Origin: Chloroflexota bacterium
GTDB lineage: Bacteria > Chloroflexota > Anaerolineae > Anaerolineales > UBA4823
Direction of reading: 5' to 3'
Assembly (NCBI GenBank): GCA_029557965.1
Contig: JAKQIM010000008.1
Span: forward strand, 1-50,981
Length of the DNA stretch: 50,981 bases
The notes under the pieces were generated by a model, which was given only the letters and a program-made list of their open reading frames with translations, had not been told where the DNA came from and made no database searches. Position 1 is the first letter of the stretch, and every line of letters starts with the position of its first letter. The position numbers and the translations under genes were made by a program. This document shows positions 30,449 to 38,520 of this stretch, one piece after another.

Positions 30449-30920
30449 TCTACAGGCTTACATGCAGGCCCAGGGCATCCCTGGCAAGATCCTGCTCTTA
30501 GAAACGCCCACCCCCACGGTAGAAATTGCCGCCCAGGTGGTAAGCGCGCAGCCCGATCAGATCATCAAATCGATCCTCTTCACGGTAGATGAGGAACCGG
30601 TGCTGGCAATCGCCTGCGGCACAGCTTATATCGATCGTGCCGCCATTGCCAGGCTGTACAACGTGGGCAAGAAGCGCGTCAGGCTGGCCGCGCCCGAAAC
30701 GGTGCTGGCGGTGAGCGGCTACGCCGTCGGCGCCATGCCGCCTTTTGGCCACCGCCGGCCCCTGCCCACGCTGATCGATGCGCGCGTGTTGGGGCTGGCA
30801 ACCGCTTACGCTGGCGGAGGCGGCGAAAACGCCTTGCTGCGCCTCGACCCACAAGATATCTTGCGCCACACCCAGGGAACCGTGATGGATTTGAGCTGCC
30901 CACCTTCAGAAACGGAATAA
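30420..30920 (+). CDS. YbaK/ProX-like aminoacyl-tRNA deacylase
   Basis: This 166-residue protein of the YbaK/EbsC/ProX domain family hydrolyses mischarged aminoacyl-tRNAs in trans. The conserved catalytic-region Lys is in DQIIKSILFTVDEEPVLAI. Other landmarks are RAAIARLYNVGKKRVRLA, a Gly-rich GYAVGAMPPFGHRRPLPT and YAGGGGENALLRLDPQDI. Which amino acid is removed (Pro-, Cys- or Ala-type) cannot be told. The ATG at 30420 lies within the end of the EthD-like gene, and the frame continues to the stop at 30920. Confidence 0.88.
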   Translation: MTTPLLTPSDLQAYMQAQGIPGKILLLETPTPTVEIAAQVVSAQPDQIIKSILFTVDEEPVLAIACGTAYIDRAAIARLYNVGKKRVRLAAPETVLAVSGYAVGAMPPFGHRRPLPTLIDARVLGLATAYAGGGGENALLRLDPQDILRHTQGTVMDLSCPPSETE

Positions 30921-30927
30921 ACAGACT

Positions 30928-31644
30928 ATGCGCAATCGCCGCCCCCATCCTGTGTTCACCGCTTTGCTCATCATCGGTGTGGCCCTCATCCTGGCCGCGC
31001 TGTACTTCATCTACCCCTGGCTGCGCACTCGCGGCGCCCGGCTGGTGATCTGGCGCGAGTGGTTTTCGAATACCCAGGCCCACCCCGAATGGAACATCCA
31101 GGCCGGGCAGCGCTGCGGCGACGCCCCGTTTGTGATGCCCACGGATGGCTTTGTGGGCTTCTTATGGGGCGATTCGTTCCGCGTGGGCCACAGCCACTCC
31201 GGCATTGATATCTTCGGCGGGCAAGCCCCCGGCGAAACGCCCGTGGTAGCCGCCTACAGCGGCTACCTGACACGCCTGACAGATTGGAAATCCACCGTCA
31301 TCATCCGCATCCCCAACGACCCGCTCAACCCAGGCCGCCAGATCTGGACCTATTACACGCACATGGCAGATGTAAAAGGCAATTCCTTTATCGTTGAAGA
31401 TTTCCCGGCTGGTACGAGCGAGGTTTATGTAGAAGCAGGAACGCTGCTGGGCTACCAGGGCAATTACGCCGGTGACTCACTCACCCCCACCGGCATCCAC
31501 CTGCACTTATCGATCGTGCTGGATGATGGGCAGGGGCATTTCCGCAACGAAACCAAGATCGCCAACACGCTTGACCCATCACCCTACCTGGGCTTGCGCC
31601 TGAACGCAGCCGAGAACCCCGACGAGGTGGTGGTGTGTCCTTAG
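30928..31644 (+). CDS. Membrane-anchored M23-type peptidase
   Basis: This 238-residue protein has one N-terminal membrane segment (FTALLIIGVALILAALYFIY), then an M23/LytM-like domain. Zinc ligands are visible: His and Asp in HSHSGIDIFGG and the HLHLS pair near the C-terminus; the catalytic-region His is in YYTHMADV. It probably cuts peptidoglycan peptides outside the membrane. An insertion (GNSFIVEDFPAGTSEVYVEA) separates the last strands. The start lies seven bases after the YbaK-like stop. Confidence 0.88.
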   Translation: MRNRRPHPVFTALLIIGVALILAALYFIYPWLRTRGARLVIWREWFSNTQAHPEWNIQAGQRCGDAPFVMPTDGFVGFLWGDSFRVGHSHSGIDIFGGQAPGETPVVAAYSGYLTRLTDWKSTVIIRIPNDPLNPGRQIWTYYTHMADVKGNSFIVEDFPAGTSEVYVEAGTLLGYQGNYAGDSLTPTGIHLHLSIVLDDGQGHFRNETKIANTLDPSPYLGLRLNAAENPDEVVVCP

Positions 31645-31654
31645 AGGGCTTTTT

Positions 31655-31690
31655 GATTAGCGTCCATCCGTGTAATTCGTGGATAAATCC
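31655..31690. repeat. Short intergenic repeat-like unit (CGTCCATCCGTG type)
   Basis: GATTAGCGTCCATCCGTG and the following TAATTCGTGGATAAATCC resemble a family of short dispersed intergenic sequences found in many bacterial genomes. Only one copy is seen in this window, so the repeat nature is inferred. Confidence 0.4.
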
Positions 31691-31706
31691 TTGACGGAGC
31701 TTATCG

Positions 31707-32516
31707 ATGGGTGATTTCAAAGACAAAATCGTGCTCATCACCGGCGCGGGGCGAGGAATTGGACGGGCGATCGCCCAGGCCTTTGCCGCCCGGGGGGCAG
31801 CCGTAGCCGCCAACGATATCAACCCCACCAGCCTGGATGAAACCGTGACGGGCATCCAATCAGCAGGCGGGCGGGCCAAGGCCTACGTCTTCGATGCTGC
31901 CAAGCGCATGCCGGTGGCGGGGATGGTCAGCCAGGTGCTGGAAGACTGGGGGCGGGTGGACATCCTGGTCAACCATGCCGCCGTCAGGCCGCAGGCGAGC
32001 ATCCTGGAGCTGGACGAATGGGATTTCCACCGCACCCTGGATGTGAACCTGGGCGGACCTTTCTTTGCCATGCAGATATGCGGGCGCGCCATGCGCAAGC
32101 AAGGCGGCGGGGTCATCCTCAACCTGGGCGCCAGCGGCGGGGACGACCAGGGCCCCGGCCAACAGGCTGCCTACACAGCCAGCAAGGCCGGGCTGGTGGC
32201 GCTGACGCAAGCAGCCGGGCGCGAGCTGGCGGACGATCATATCCGCGTCAACGCGCTCTGCCCAGGGGCCAACACGGGACTTGCTGCCAACGGCGCAGGC
32301 CTCTTTTTGGTCGGCCCGGCGGGCCCCGATGGAGTCGCACTCCAAGAACGGCTGGCGGGCGCACTGCCGGCAGGCCTGAGCTGGTCAGAGGCGGTGGCAG
32401 CAGCGGCGCTCTTCTTGTGCTCACCGGCCGCGGCCGGCATCACCGGGCAGGTGATCGGCCTGGGTTCGGCCAACCGGCCGACAACCAACGAAACTGGTTT
32501 CCATTTATCATCGTGA
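31707..32516 (+). CDS. Short-chain dehydrogenase/reductase
   Basis: This 269-residue classical SDR has the NAD(P) loop VLITGAGRGIGRAIAQAFAA, an NNAG-region variant LVNHAAVRP, the catalytic Ser near NLGASGGDDQ, and catalytic Tyr-Lys in QQAAYTASKAGLVALT. The late RVNALCPGANTGL is typical of FabG-like enzymes. Asp in AANDINPTSLD after strand 2 suggests NAD(H) preference. The substrate is unknown. It is followed closely by the DinB gene. Confidence 0.92.
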   Translation: MGDFKDKIVLITGAGRGIGRAIAQAFAARGAAVAANDINPTSLDETVTGIQSAGGRAKAYVFDAAKRMPVAGMVSQVLEDWGRVDILVNHAAVRPQASILELDEWDFHRTLDVNLGGPFFAMQICGRAMRKQGGGVILNLGASGGDDQGPGQQAAYTASKAGLVALTQAAGRELADDHIRVNALCPGANTGLAANGAGLFLVGPAGPDGVALQERLAGALPAGLSWSEAVAAAALFLCSPAAAGITGQVIGLGSANRPTTNETGFHLSS

Positions 32517-32534
32517 CGAGAAAGGGGATTGAAG

Positions 32535-33017
32535 ATGGAAGAACTATACACCTACCGCCAGCGTTTGCTCAAGCGCTTCGAAACTGTGGTGGATGACCTG
32601 CGCAGCGCGGCTGAGGGCATCCCAGCAGAACGATGGCAAACAACTCTGGATGCCTCAGGCCAGACGCCGCACCGCATCCTGGCTCACCTGCGCGATATCG
32701 AAGCGGGGGCACTTTCGGTCCGCCTGCGCCGCATTTTGGATGAAGAACATCCTTACCTGAAGTTGTTCGACGACGATGGCTGGATGGAATTGCATTACAA
32801 CCCCGGCGAGCCGCCCCAGGCCATCCTGGATGATTACGCCCGCCTGCGCCAGGAAGAGCTGGGCTGGCTGGAAAGCCTGCCGCCGCAGGATTGGAACAGG
32901 GCTGGAAGGCACCCCTGGTGGGGATTGCGCGCCTTGCAGTGGTGGGTAGAGCAGACCCTGGTGTACGCCAACCAACACCTGGCAAAGCTGCTGGAGGCAG
33001 GAGACCAGGCATGTTAA
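32535..33017 (+). CDS. DinB-family protein
   Basis: This 160-residue four-helix-bundle protein of the DinB/YfiT type has candidate metal-ligand His residues in HRILAHLRDIEAGAL and in YANQHLAKLLEAG. Such proteins are often thiol-dependent transferases, but no activity can be assigned. I chose the ATG at 32535, eight bases after AGGGG; a TTG two codons earlier is possible. Its last seven bases overlap the AAC(3)-like gene. Confidence 0.82.
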   Translation: MEELYTYRQRLLKRFETVVDDLRSAAEGIPAERWQTTLDASGQTPHRILAHLRDIEAGALSVRLRRILDEEHPYLKLFDDDGWMELHYNPGEPPQAILDDYARLRQEELGWLESLPPQDWNRAGRHPWWGLRALQWWVEQTLVYANQHLAKLLEAGDQAC

Positions 33018-33799
33018 CCTTTCGAGATTTTAGCGATGCATTGAAAAGGCTGGATATTGAGCGCACCCGCCCGGTGATCGCTCACGCCTCGCTCTCAGCC
33101 TTTGGCGAGGTGCGCGGTGGCGCCGAGACGGTGCTGGCGGCTATGCTGATCAACTTCGATCAGGTAATGATGCCAGCCTTCACCTATAAAACGATGGTCA
33201 CGCCCGAAGTCGGCCCGCCAGATAACGCCATCACCTACGGTAGCGGGCACGATAGCAACCGCATGGCTGAATTCTTCCAGCCCGATATGCCTGCCGACCG
33301 CATGATGGGCGCCATTCCCGAGGCGCTGCGCCGCCACCCCAAAGCCTGCCGTTCTGAGCACCCCATCCTATCCTTTGCAGGCATCAACGTAGAGGCTGCC
33401 TTGAAGACGCAAACAAGCGACCAGCCGCTGAACCCCATCCGGGCGCTCAAAGAACAAGGCGGCTGGGTATTGTTGTTGGGCGTGGACCACACCGTCAACA
33501 CCAGCATCCATTACGCCGAGGCAGAGGCCGGGCGCAAACAGTTCGTCCGTTGGGCACTTACCCCGCAGGGGGTGGTGGCTTGCGGCGGCTTCCCGGGCTG
33601 CTCGGATGGATTCCAGGCGGTAGCCCCGCGCTTGAGGCAGGTGACGCACCGCGTACAGCTTGGCCCCAGCCAGGTCACTGCCGTGCCGTTAGAGGCCCTG
33701 ACCATCGCCGTCCGGGCCATGCTGGCTGAGGACCCGCAGGCCCTGTTGTGCATCCGCCCCGGCTGCGAGCGGTGCGGCGAGACCCGAAAACAAAAGTGA
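33011..33799 (+). CDS. AAC(3)-family (antibiotic N-acetyltransferase fold) protein
   Basis: This 262-residue protein belongs to the aminoglycoside N3-acetyltransferase family. Landmarks are VIAHASLSAFGEVRGGAETV (CoA site), MMPAFTYKTMV, ACRSEHPILSFAGIN with the conserved His-Pro, and WVLLLGVDHTVNTSIHYAE. Chromosomal members such as YokD are not resistance enzymes, and a Cys-rich C-terminus (CIRPGCERCGETRK) is unusual. The start overlaps the DinB stop by seven bases, so the two are coupled. I would not call it an aminoglycoside resistance gene from sequence alone. Confidence 0.85.
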   Translation: MLTFRDFSDALKRLDIERTRPVIAHASLSAFGEVRGGAETVLAAMLINFDQVMMPAFTYKTMVTPEVGPPDNAITYGSGHDSNRMAEFFQPDMPADRMMGAIPEALRRHPKACRSEHPILSFAGINVEAALKTQTSDQPLNPIRALKEQGGWVLLLGVDHTVNTSIHYAEAEAGRKQFVRWALTPQGVVACGGFPGCSDGFQAVAPRLRQVTHRVQLGPSQVTAVPLEALTIAVRAMLAEDPQALLCIRPGCERCGETRKQK

Positions 33800-33826
33800 G
33801 GCGGTGACGCCTCACTTTTGTTTTCG
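33785..33826. terminator. Bidirectional terminator between AAC(3)-like gene and lysS
   Basis: A perfect 19-bp stem (33785-33803 with 33808-33826, GTGA loop) has A runs on the left arm and T runs on the right, so it works for both convergent genes. The left arm overlaps the stop of the AAC(3)-like gene. Confidence 0.85.
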
Positions 33827-33828
33827 GA

Positions 33829-35367
33829 CTATTCTTCGCGGTTACGCAGGTGGGGGAAGAGGATCACCTCGCGGATGCTGTCGCTGTCAGTCATCAGCAT
33901 CGCCAGGCGGTCCACGCCCATGCCAAAGCCGCCCATGGGGGGCATGCCATAACGCATGGCCTGCAAGTAGTCCTCATCCATGGGGTGGCGCTCATCATCG
34001 TCAGCCTCGTATTCACGGCCCATTTCTAAGAAACGTTGTTCCTGGTCGAGCGGATCGTTGAGCTCGGTAAAGGCATTGCACAGTTCCATGCCGCCCAAGA
34101 AGCCCTCAAAACGCTCGACGGTCAGCGGATTGCCGGGTTTGCTCTTAGCCAGGGGCGAAAGATCGCGCGGGTAATCATACAAGAAGGTCGGCTGGATCAG
34201 GTTGGGCTCAAGGTACTCGCTCAACATCGAATCAATCAGCTTGCCGCGCGCCGCACCAGGTTTGACCGGCAGTTCTTTCTGGCGCATGGCTGCCGCCAGG
34301 CTTTCGGCAGTGGGGTGGGCATCGATATCAACGCCGGTGACATCCAGCAAGCCATCGCGCATGGTCAGGCGTTTCCAGGGCGGTGTCAGGTCAATCTCTT
34401 GGCCGCGGAATTGGATGCGGTGGGTGCCCAACACCTGCTCAGCCACGTAGTTGACCATCTGCTCGGTCATGTCCATCACCTGCAAATAATCGGCGTAGGA
34501 CCAGTAGAACTCCAGTTGGGTGAACTCGGGGTTGTGCTTGAAAGACACGCCCTCGTTGCGGAAATCACGCCCGATCTCGTAGACGCGTTCAAACATACCC
34601 ACGGTCAGGCGTTTCAGATACAGCTCAAAAGAGATGCGCAGGTAGAGATCTTGCTTGAGCTGGTTGTGGTGGGTGGTAAAGGGGCGCGCCGCAGCCCCGC
34701 CATAGATGGGCTGCAAGATGGGCGTCTCAACTTCAATGAAACCGCGTTGGTCCAAAAAGGTGCGCAGGGCACGGATGGTGGCGGCGCGGCGCTGAAAGAT
34801 CTGGCGCACATGGGGGTTCACAACCAGGTCGGCGTAGCGTTGGCGGTAGCGTGTTTCAGGGTCGGCCAGGGTGGCATGGCGCACCACCTGCCCGTCCACC
34901 ACCTCATCCTTGGCTGCCGGCAGCGGCGTGATGGCCTTGGCAAGCAGGCGAAAAGATGTGACCTTGAGCGTGGGCTCACCGGTGCGGGTGCGGAACATCT
35001 CGCCGCCAGCCTGGACAAAATCACCCAGGTCAAATTCGCGATTGAAAAGGTCGAACTGTTCTTGCCCCAGGTCGTTGGCGCGCAAGAAGAGCTGAACACG
35101 GCCTTCACCATCCTCGATGTGGGCAAAGGTGATCTTGCCCATCGCGCGCAGGCTGCGCAGGCGGCCCGCCAGGGTTGCCGGTACGACGGCAGGGGTCTCT
35201 TCACCCGTCGACTTTGCGGCGGCCTCGGCGGCTTCGAACTGGCGGATGGCTTCTTGGCTGGTGTGGGTACGCTCGGTGCGCGTGGGGAAGGGCTCAATGC
35301 CACCGGCGCGCAGGCGTTCCAGTTTTTCCAGGCGGTTCCGTTCCAGGTTGGTGTATTCGTTTGCCAT
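33829..35367 (-). CDS. lysS: Lysyl-tRNA synthetase, class II
   Basis: This 512-residue enzyme charges tRNA-Lys. An N-terminal OB anticodon-binding domain (about 60-180) precedes the class II core: motif 1 around [18 protein letters not shown], motif 2 [20 protein letters not shown] and motif 3 [33 protein letters not shown] is the LysRS-type active-site segment. GAGGAG lies eight bases before the ATG. greA lies just upstream on the same strand, behind a terminator. Confidence 0.97.
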   Translation of the reverse strand: MANEYTNLERNRLEKLERLRAGGIEPFPTRTERTHTSQEAIRQFEAAEAAAKSTGEETPAVVPATLAGRLRSLRAMGKITFAHIEDGEGRVQLFLRANDLGQEQFDLFNREFDLGDFVQAGGEMFRTRTGEPTLKVTSFRLLAKAITPLPAAKDEVVDGQVVRHATLADPETRYRQRYADLVVNPHVRQIFQRRAATIRALRTFLDQRGFIEVETPILQPIYGGAAARPFTTHHNQLKQDLYLRISFELYLKRLTVGMFERVYEIGRDFRNEGVSFKHNPEFTQLEFYWSYADYLQVMDMTEQMVNYVAEQVLGTHRIQFRGQEIDLTPPWKRLTMRDGLLDVTGVDIDAHPTAESLAAAMRQKELPVKPGAARGKLIDSMLSEYLEPNLIQPTFLYDYPRDLSPLAKSKPGNPLTVERFEGFLGGMELCNAFTELNDPLDQEQRFLEMGREYEADDDERHPMDEDYLQAMRYGMPPMGGFGMGVDRLAMLMTDSDSIREVILFPHLRNREE

Positions 35368-35390
35368 TTTCTCAACTCCTCAGCTTAAGC

Positions 35391-35422
35391 AAAAGCCCCG
35401 CGCAAGTTGTTTTGCGCGGGGC
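35391..35422 (-). terminator. Intrinsic terminator of greA
   Basis: On the minus strand an 11-bp GC-rich stem (35395-35405 with 35412-35422, six-base loop) is followed by TTTTGCTT. It separates greA from lysS, which therefore may need readthrough or its own promoter in the 24 bases left. Confidence 0.8.
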
Positions 35423-35442
35423 ATGGACAGGTAGCCCCTGTG

Positions 35443-35904
35443 CTAGCCCACCTTGATCACGCGGACAGAAAAAGCCCCGTCCGGCGCTTCTACTTTCACC
35501 GTATCGCCAGCGCGGCGTTCCATCAATGCGCGGCCAAGCGGTGACTCGTTGGAAATTCGCCCATCGCGCGGCGAGGCCTCAGCCGGGCCGACAATGGTGT
35601 AGATTTCTTCAGGGTTATCGCCTTCGCGGATATAAACGGTAGAGCCGACGTTCACCACATCAGACTTTTCGTTCTCTTCGATGACACGCGCATTGGCAAG
35701 CAAGATTTCCAGCTCTTGAATGCGCCCCTCCACAAAAGCCTGCTCATTTTTGGCAGCTTCGTATTCCGCATCTTCGATCAGTTCGCCGCCTTCCATGGCC
35801 TCGTGCAGGCGCTGGGCAACTTCGGCGCGTTTCACCGAACGCAGGTAATCCAGCTCTTCCTGTAGTTTGTCAAAGCCCTGGCGGGTCAAAAATGTAGGTG
35901 GCAT
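35443..35904 (-). CDS. greA: Transcription elongation factor GreA
   Basis: This 153-residue factor rescues backtracked RNA polymerase by stimulating transcript cleavage. The N-terminal coiled coil has its tip acidic residues in GELIEDAEYEAAKNEQAFVE, where the Asp/Glu pair holds Mg2+ in the polymerase channel. The C-terminal domain has GSTVYIREG, YTIVGPAEASPRDGRIS and NESPLGRALM. AAGGA lies ten bases before the ATG. A structured leader with its own promoter precedes it. Confidence 0.96.
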   Translation of the reverse strand: MPPTFLTRQGFDKLQEELDYLRSVKRAEVAQRLHEAMEGGELIEDAEYEAAKNEQAFVEGRIQELEILLANARVIEENEKSDVVNVGSTVYIREGDNPEEIYTIVGPAEASPRDGRISNESPLGRALMERRAGDTVKVEAPDGAFSVRVIKVG

Positions 35905-35949
35905 TTCGATATAATCCTTCTCTGATTCGACATCCTTTTTTAGGGAGCG

Positions 35950-36023
35950 AAAAGGGGGGCCTCACAGCCTCCCTGATAAAACGAGTGCGGTCGCCAGGAT
36001 TGGACAAACATCCCGACTACCGC
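35950..36023 (-). promoter_or_regulatory. Structured leader RNA upstream of greA with terminator-like hairpin
   Basis: Read on the minus strand, a hairpin can form at 36023-35987 (GCG/CGC, GTCG/CGAC and GGAT/ATCC segments with bulges). A second GC-rich hairpin at 35973-35950 is followed directly by TTTT, like an intrinsic terminator. A 23-codon ORF (ATG at 36011, TAA at 35940-35942) spans both. The layout would suit attenuation of greA. It could instead be the terminator of the PIG-L gene upstream. I recognise no known riboswitch class. Confidence 0.35.
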
Positions 36024-36032
36024 GTCGGCAAG

Positions 36033-36061
36033 ATTTTAGCACAAATCACAGGGAAGCGCAA
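36033..36061 (-). promoter_or_regulatory. Promoter of greA leader
   Basis: On the minus strand TTGCGC (36056-36061), a 17-base spacer and TAAAAT (36033-36038), with a TGC just before the -10 like an extended -10, form a good promoter about 130 bases before the greA ATG. Confidence 0.6.
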
Positions 36062-36085
36062 GATATGAGGGGCGAGTCAAGGGCT

Positions 36086-36832
36086 TTAAGGGGCTTTTCT
36101 AACCTTTTTCCACAGTTTTAGGCCCCCATTTTGGGCACAATACTGGGCCATAGCCGCCCGCATGGCATCCAAATCGGGCCAAAAGCTGCTGATCTGCGAA
36201 GCGTGGGCGGCAACTGCCGCCTGCCAGGCGGCCAACCCTGCACTTGAGATGGGCATCACGCGCCCCAGCCACCCCTGCTGCGCCATCTGCTCCAGGCTTT
36301 CGGCATGCTTGAGCACATATGGATAATCGGCATAATACCACAGGCGGCGTTTCAGGCGCTCAGCGGCTGCGCGCACCAATTGGTGATCCACATGGCTGCC
36401 CACAGCCAATGGGCAAACCAGCCGGGCGCGCTTGGGCAGGCGGTCAGCAAGCTGGCGGGCCAACTGCTGGATCAGGCGCGCCTCGCCCGGATGCAGATCG
36501 CCGTTCAGGGCCGCTTCAGAAGCATACAAAAACTCGCCGTCTGGGCCCTGCCGATAGATGCAATCGGGCACATCAAAATGCTGCCAACCGGCCCCCATCT
36601 GCTGGCAAGAGGCAATATCCTCAGCGGCGCGTTGAGCTGGTGCAGAGGCTTCTTCCGTCCCCCAGCGGGCGTGCAAAGATTGGGCGAATTCTGAGAGCGG
36701 CCCTTGCGGCACAGCCCCCGCGCACAGCGTCCAAACGGTCACCCGCTGCCCGGCCTGTGCCTGCTGCCAAACAAGCCCGCCGCAAGACAGGGCCACATCG
36801 TCAAAATGAGGAGAAAGGTAGACCCATTCCAT
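36086..36832 (-). CDS. PIG-L-family deacetylase (LmbE-like)
   Basis: This 248-residue zinc-dependent N-deacetylase has the metal motif SPHFDDVALSCGG near the start, and the second motif VGSHVDHQLVRAAAERLKRR (HxxDD and HxDH ligand pattern). Members deacetylate GlcNAc-inositol, bacillithiol or mycothiol precursors, or N-acetyl sugars; the substrate here is not identifiable. The start ATG at 36832 gives MEWVYLSPHFDD, the usual N-terminus, and a perfect TATAAT lies six bases upstream, so the mRNA is probably leaderless. Confidence 0.9.
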   Translation of the reverse strand: MEWVYLSPHFDDVALSCGGLVWQQAQAGQRVTVWTLCAGAVPQGPLSEFAQSLHARWGTEEASAPAQRAAEDIASCQQMGAGWQHFDVPDCIYRQGPDGEFLYASEAALNGDLHPGEARLIQQLARQLADRLPKRARLVCPLAVGSHVDHQLVRAAAERLKRRLWYYADYPYVLKHAESLEQMAQQGWLGRVMPISSAGLAAWQAAVAAHASQISSFWPDLDAMRAAMAQYCAQNGGLKLWKKVRKAP

Positions 36833-36838
36833 GGGCCA

Positions 36839-36844
36839 ATTATA
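36839..36844 (-). promoter_or_regulatory. Putative -10 box, leaderless start of PIG-L gene
   Basis: TATAAT on the minus strand ends six bases before the ATG at 36832. No ribosome site is visible between them. The -35 region is weak. Confidence 0.55.
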
Positions 36845-36953
36845 GTCCCGAAAGGCCCTGGTCAGTGAACGTGAATCCTTGTTAAGCAACGAAACATCGG
36901 CGTTGACTTGCATCTCACATGATGTTATCATCTATAGCGCGCGAGAGACAATG

Positions 36954-37436
36954 ATGTCTGACAATACTGCCGGTAAAAGCCGCCTGCGCTATACATTGAT
37001 GATGATCATCCTGGCCACCCTGCCGTGCTATTGCGTTGGGGTGATTGCGGCGTTGTTGGCACCTGGCCCTGAGGGCCCGCCGACCGCCACCTTCACCATC
37101 ACCCCTACCCCAACCGGCACCCAGACCCAGATCTTCCTGCCGACTTATACTTCCTTGCCGACTTATACGCCGTACCCAACCCTCCCCCCCACCGGCACCT
37201 TCATCCCGACTGCCACACCTACCACCACGCCCACACCCACCCCTACGGCAACATTCACGCTGACCCCCACGCCAACCGTCACGAGCTCACCAACCCCCGT
37301 GACCCCCTCGGCGACCTTCACGCCCATTCCGCCGACCCATACCTTTACCCCTATTCCCCCGACCACTGAGCCGGCACCGCCCGCAGAAACGCTGACGCCG
37401 ACAGAGCCAAACCAGCCGCCGAACTCACCCAACTAA
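36954..37436 (+). CDS. Membrane-anchored Thr/Pro-rich stalk protein
   Basis: This 160-residue protein has a short cytoplasmic N-terminus (MSDNTAGKSRLRY) and one membrane segment (TLMMIILATLPCYCVGVIAA). About 120 extracellular residues follow, made almost entirely of Thr, Pro and Ser in TPTPT, TPIPPTHTFTPIPP and similar units, ending at a stop with no globular domain. It resembles the linkers of the lipoproteins in this window but stands alone. The many Thr residues could be glycosylated. The first or second of two ATG codons may start it. It may be a cell-surface spacer; that is inference. Confidence 0.6.
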   Translation: MSDNTAGKSRLRYTLMMIILATLPCYCVGVIAALLAPGPEGPPTATFTITPTPTGTQTQIFLPTYTSLPTYTPYPTLPPTGTFIPTATPTTTPTPTPTATFTLTPTPTVTSSPTPVTPSATFTPIPPTHTFTPIPPTTEPAPPAETLTPTEPNQPPNSPN

Positions 37437-37461
37437 ATTCCCCTTAGAAGCGAACCGCCTT

Positions 37462-38520
37462 ATGACTGATATTCCCGCCTTTCTCAAGCGTATGCTCTCT
37501 GCCCCCGGCCTCTCAGGCCACGAGGCCCCCATCCGCGCCCTGATCGAAGAAACCTGGCAGCCCCTGGTGCACGAGCTGAACGTCAGCCGCATGGGCAGCC
37601 TGCACGGTTTGCGCTGCGGCAGCGGCCCCACGCCGCGCCCCAGCATTTTGGTGGCGGCGCACATGGATGCCATTGGCCTGATGGTCAACGGCAACATGGA
37701 TGGCTTCTTACGTGTCACCAGCATCGGCGGGCTTGACCCGCGCGTGCTGCCCCACCAGCCGGTGACCGTTCATGGCCGCCGCGATCTGCCGGGCGTGCTT
37801 GTCTCACCGCCAGAGCGCCTGCTGCCAGCCAACGTCACCGAGGGCGCAGTGCCCATCGAATACCTGCTGGTGGATACCGGCCTGACCCCTGAAGAAGTAC
37901 GGCGCCTGGTGCGGGTTGGCGACCTGGTTTCATATGCCCAGCCGCCCTTTGAGACTGCCGGCGACACCCTGGTGGGCCACTCACTCGATAACCGCGCCTC
38001 GGTTGCCGCACTGACGGTGTGCCTGGATGAACTGCAAAAGCGTCCGCACACCTGGGACCTGTGGGCCGTGGCTTCGACGCAAGAAGAGGTTTCGCTGGGC
38101 GGGTCCACCACCTCGGCCTTCAGCCTGCGCCCCAGCCTGGCTGTGGCTGTAGACGTGACCTTTGCCAGCAGCCCCGGCTGCCCCAGCCACAAGACCTTCC
38201 CGCTGGGCAAAGGCCCCACCATCACCTGGGGGCCCAATATCCACCCGGCCCTCTTCGACGCCTTCCGCGACCTGGCTGAGCGCCACGAGATTCCCTTTAA
38301 TGTTGAAGTGACCCCGCGCCACTCAGGCACCGATGCATACGCCATGCAGGTGGTGGCAGAAGGCATTCCCTGCATCGTGATCGGCATCCCCCTGCGCTAC
38401 ATGCATACGCCGGTAGAGATGGTGGCGCTCAAGGATATTACGCGTGCCGGCCGTTTGCTGGCCGAGTTCATCGCCGCGCTGGATGAAAAGTTCATGGACA
38501 CGATGGTTTGGAAGGATTGA
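37462..38520 (+). CDS. M42-family metallopeptidase, copy 1
   Basis: This 352-residue di-metal aminopeptidase/endoglucanase-like protein (FrvX/YsdC type) has metal-site residues in VAAHMDAIGLMV (His), GHSLDNRASVAAL (bridging Asp), STQEEVSLGG (catalytic Glu and ligand Glu), AVDVTF (Asp) and PLRYMHTPVEM (His). The bridging motif is LDNR where the next two copies have DDR. It probably trims peptides in the cytoplasm as a large oligomer. It ends exactly one codon boundary before copy 2 (TGA then ATG). Confidence 0.92.
   Translation: MTDIPAFLKRMLSAPGLSGHEAPIRALIEETWQPLVHELNVSRMGSLHGLRCGSGPTPRPSILVAAHMDAIGLMVNGNMDGFLRVTSIGGLDPRVLPHQPVTVHGRRDLPGVLVSPPERLLPANVTEGAVPIEYLLVDTGLTPEEVRRLVRVGDLVSYAQPPFETAGDTLVGHSLDNRASVAALTVCLDELQKRPHTWDLWAVASTQEEVSLGGSTTSAFSLRPSLAVAVDVTFASSPGCPSHKTFPLGKGPTITWGPNIHPALFDAFRDLAERHEIPFNVEVTPRHSGTDAYAMQVVAEGIPCIVIGIPLRYMHTPVEMVALKDITRAGRLLAEFIAALDEKFMDTMVWKD

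Noticed and set aside
33011-33799. Aminoglycoside resistance gene
   Set aside because: The family match is real, but chromosomal AAC(3)-fold proteins often have other roles and there is no mobile-element context.
34036-35388. 450-codon open frame opposite lysS
   Set aside because: It mirrors a highly conserved synthetase and has no recognisable motif or ribosome site.
35981-36030. Possible tRNA-like fold upstream of greA
   Set aside because: Short stems can be drawn, but no acceptor arm, T-loop consensus or anticodon arm fits a cloverleaf.
36954-37436. Chance open frame in low-complexity DNA
   Set aside because: Kept as a gene because it has a positively charged N-terminus, a clean membrane segment and the same Thr/Pro style as linkers of clear genes here.
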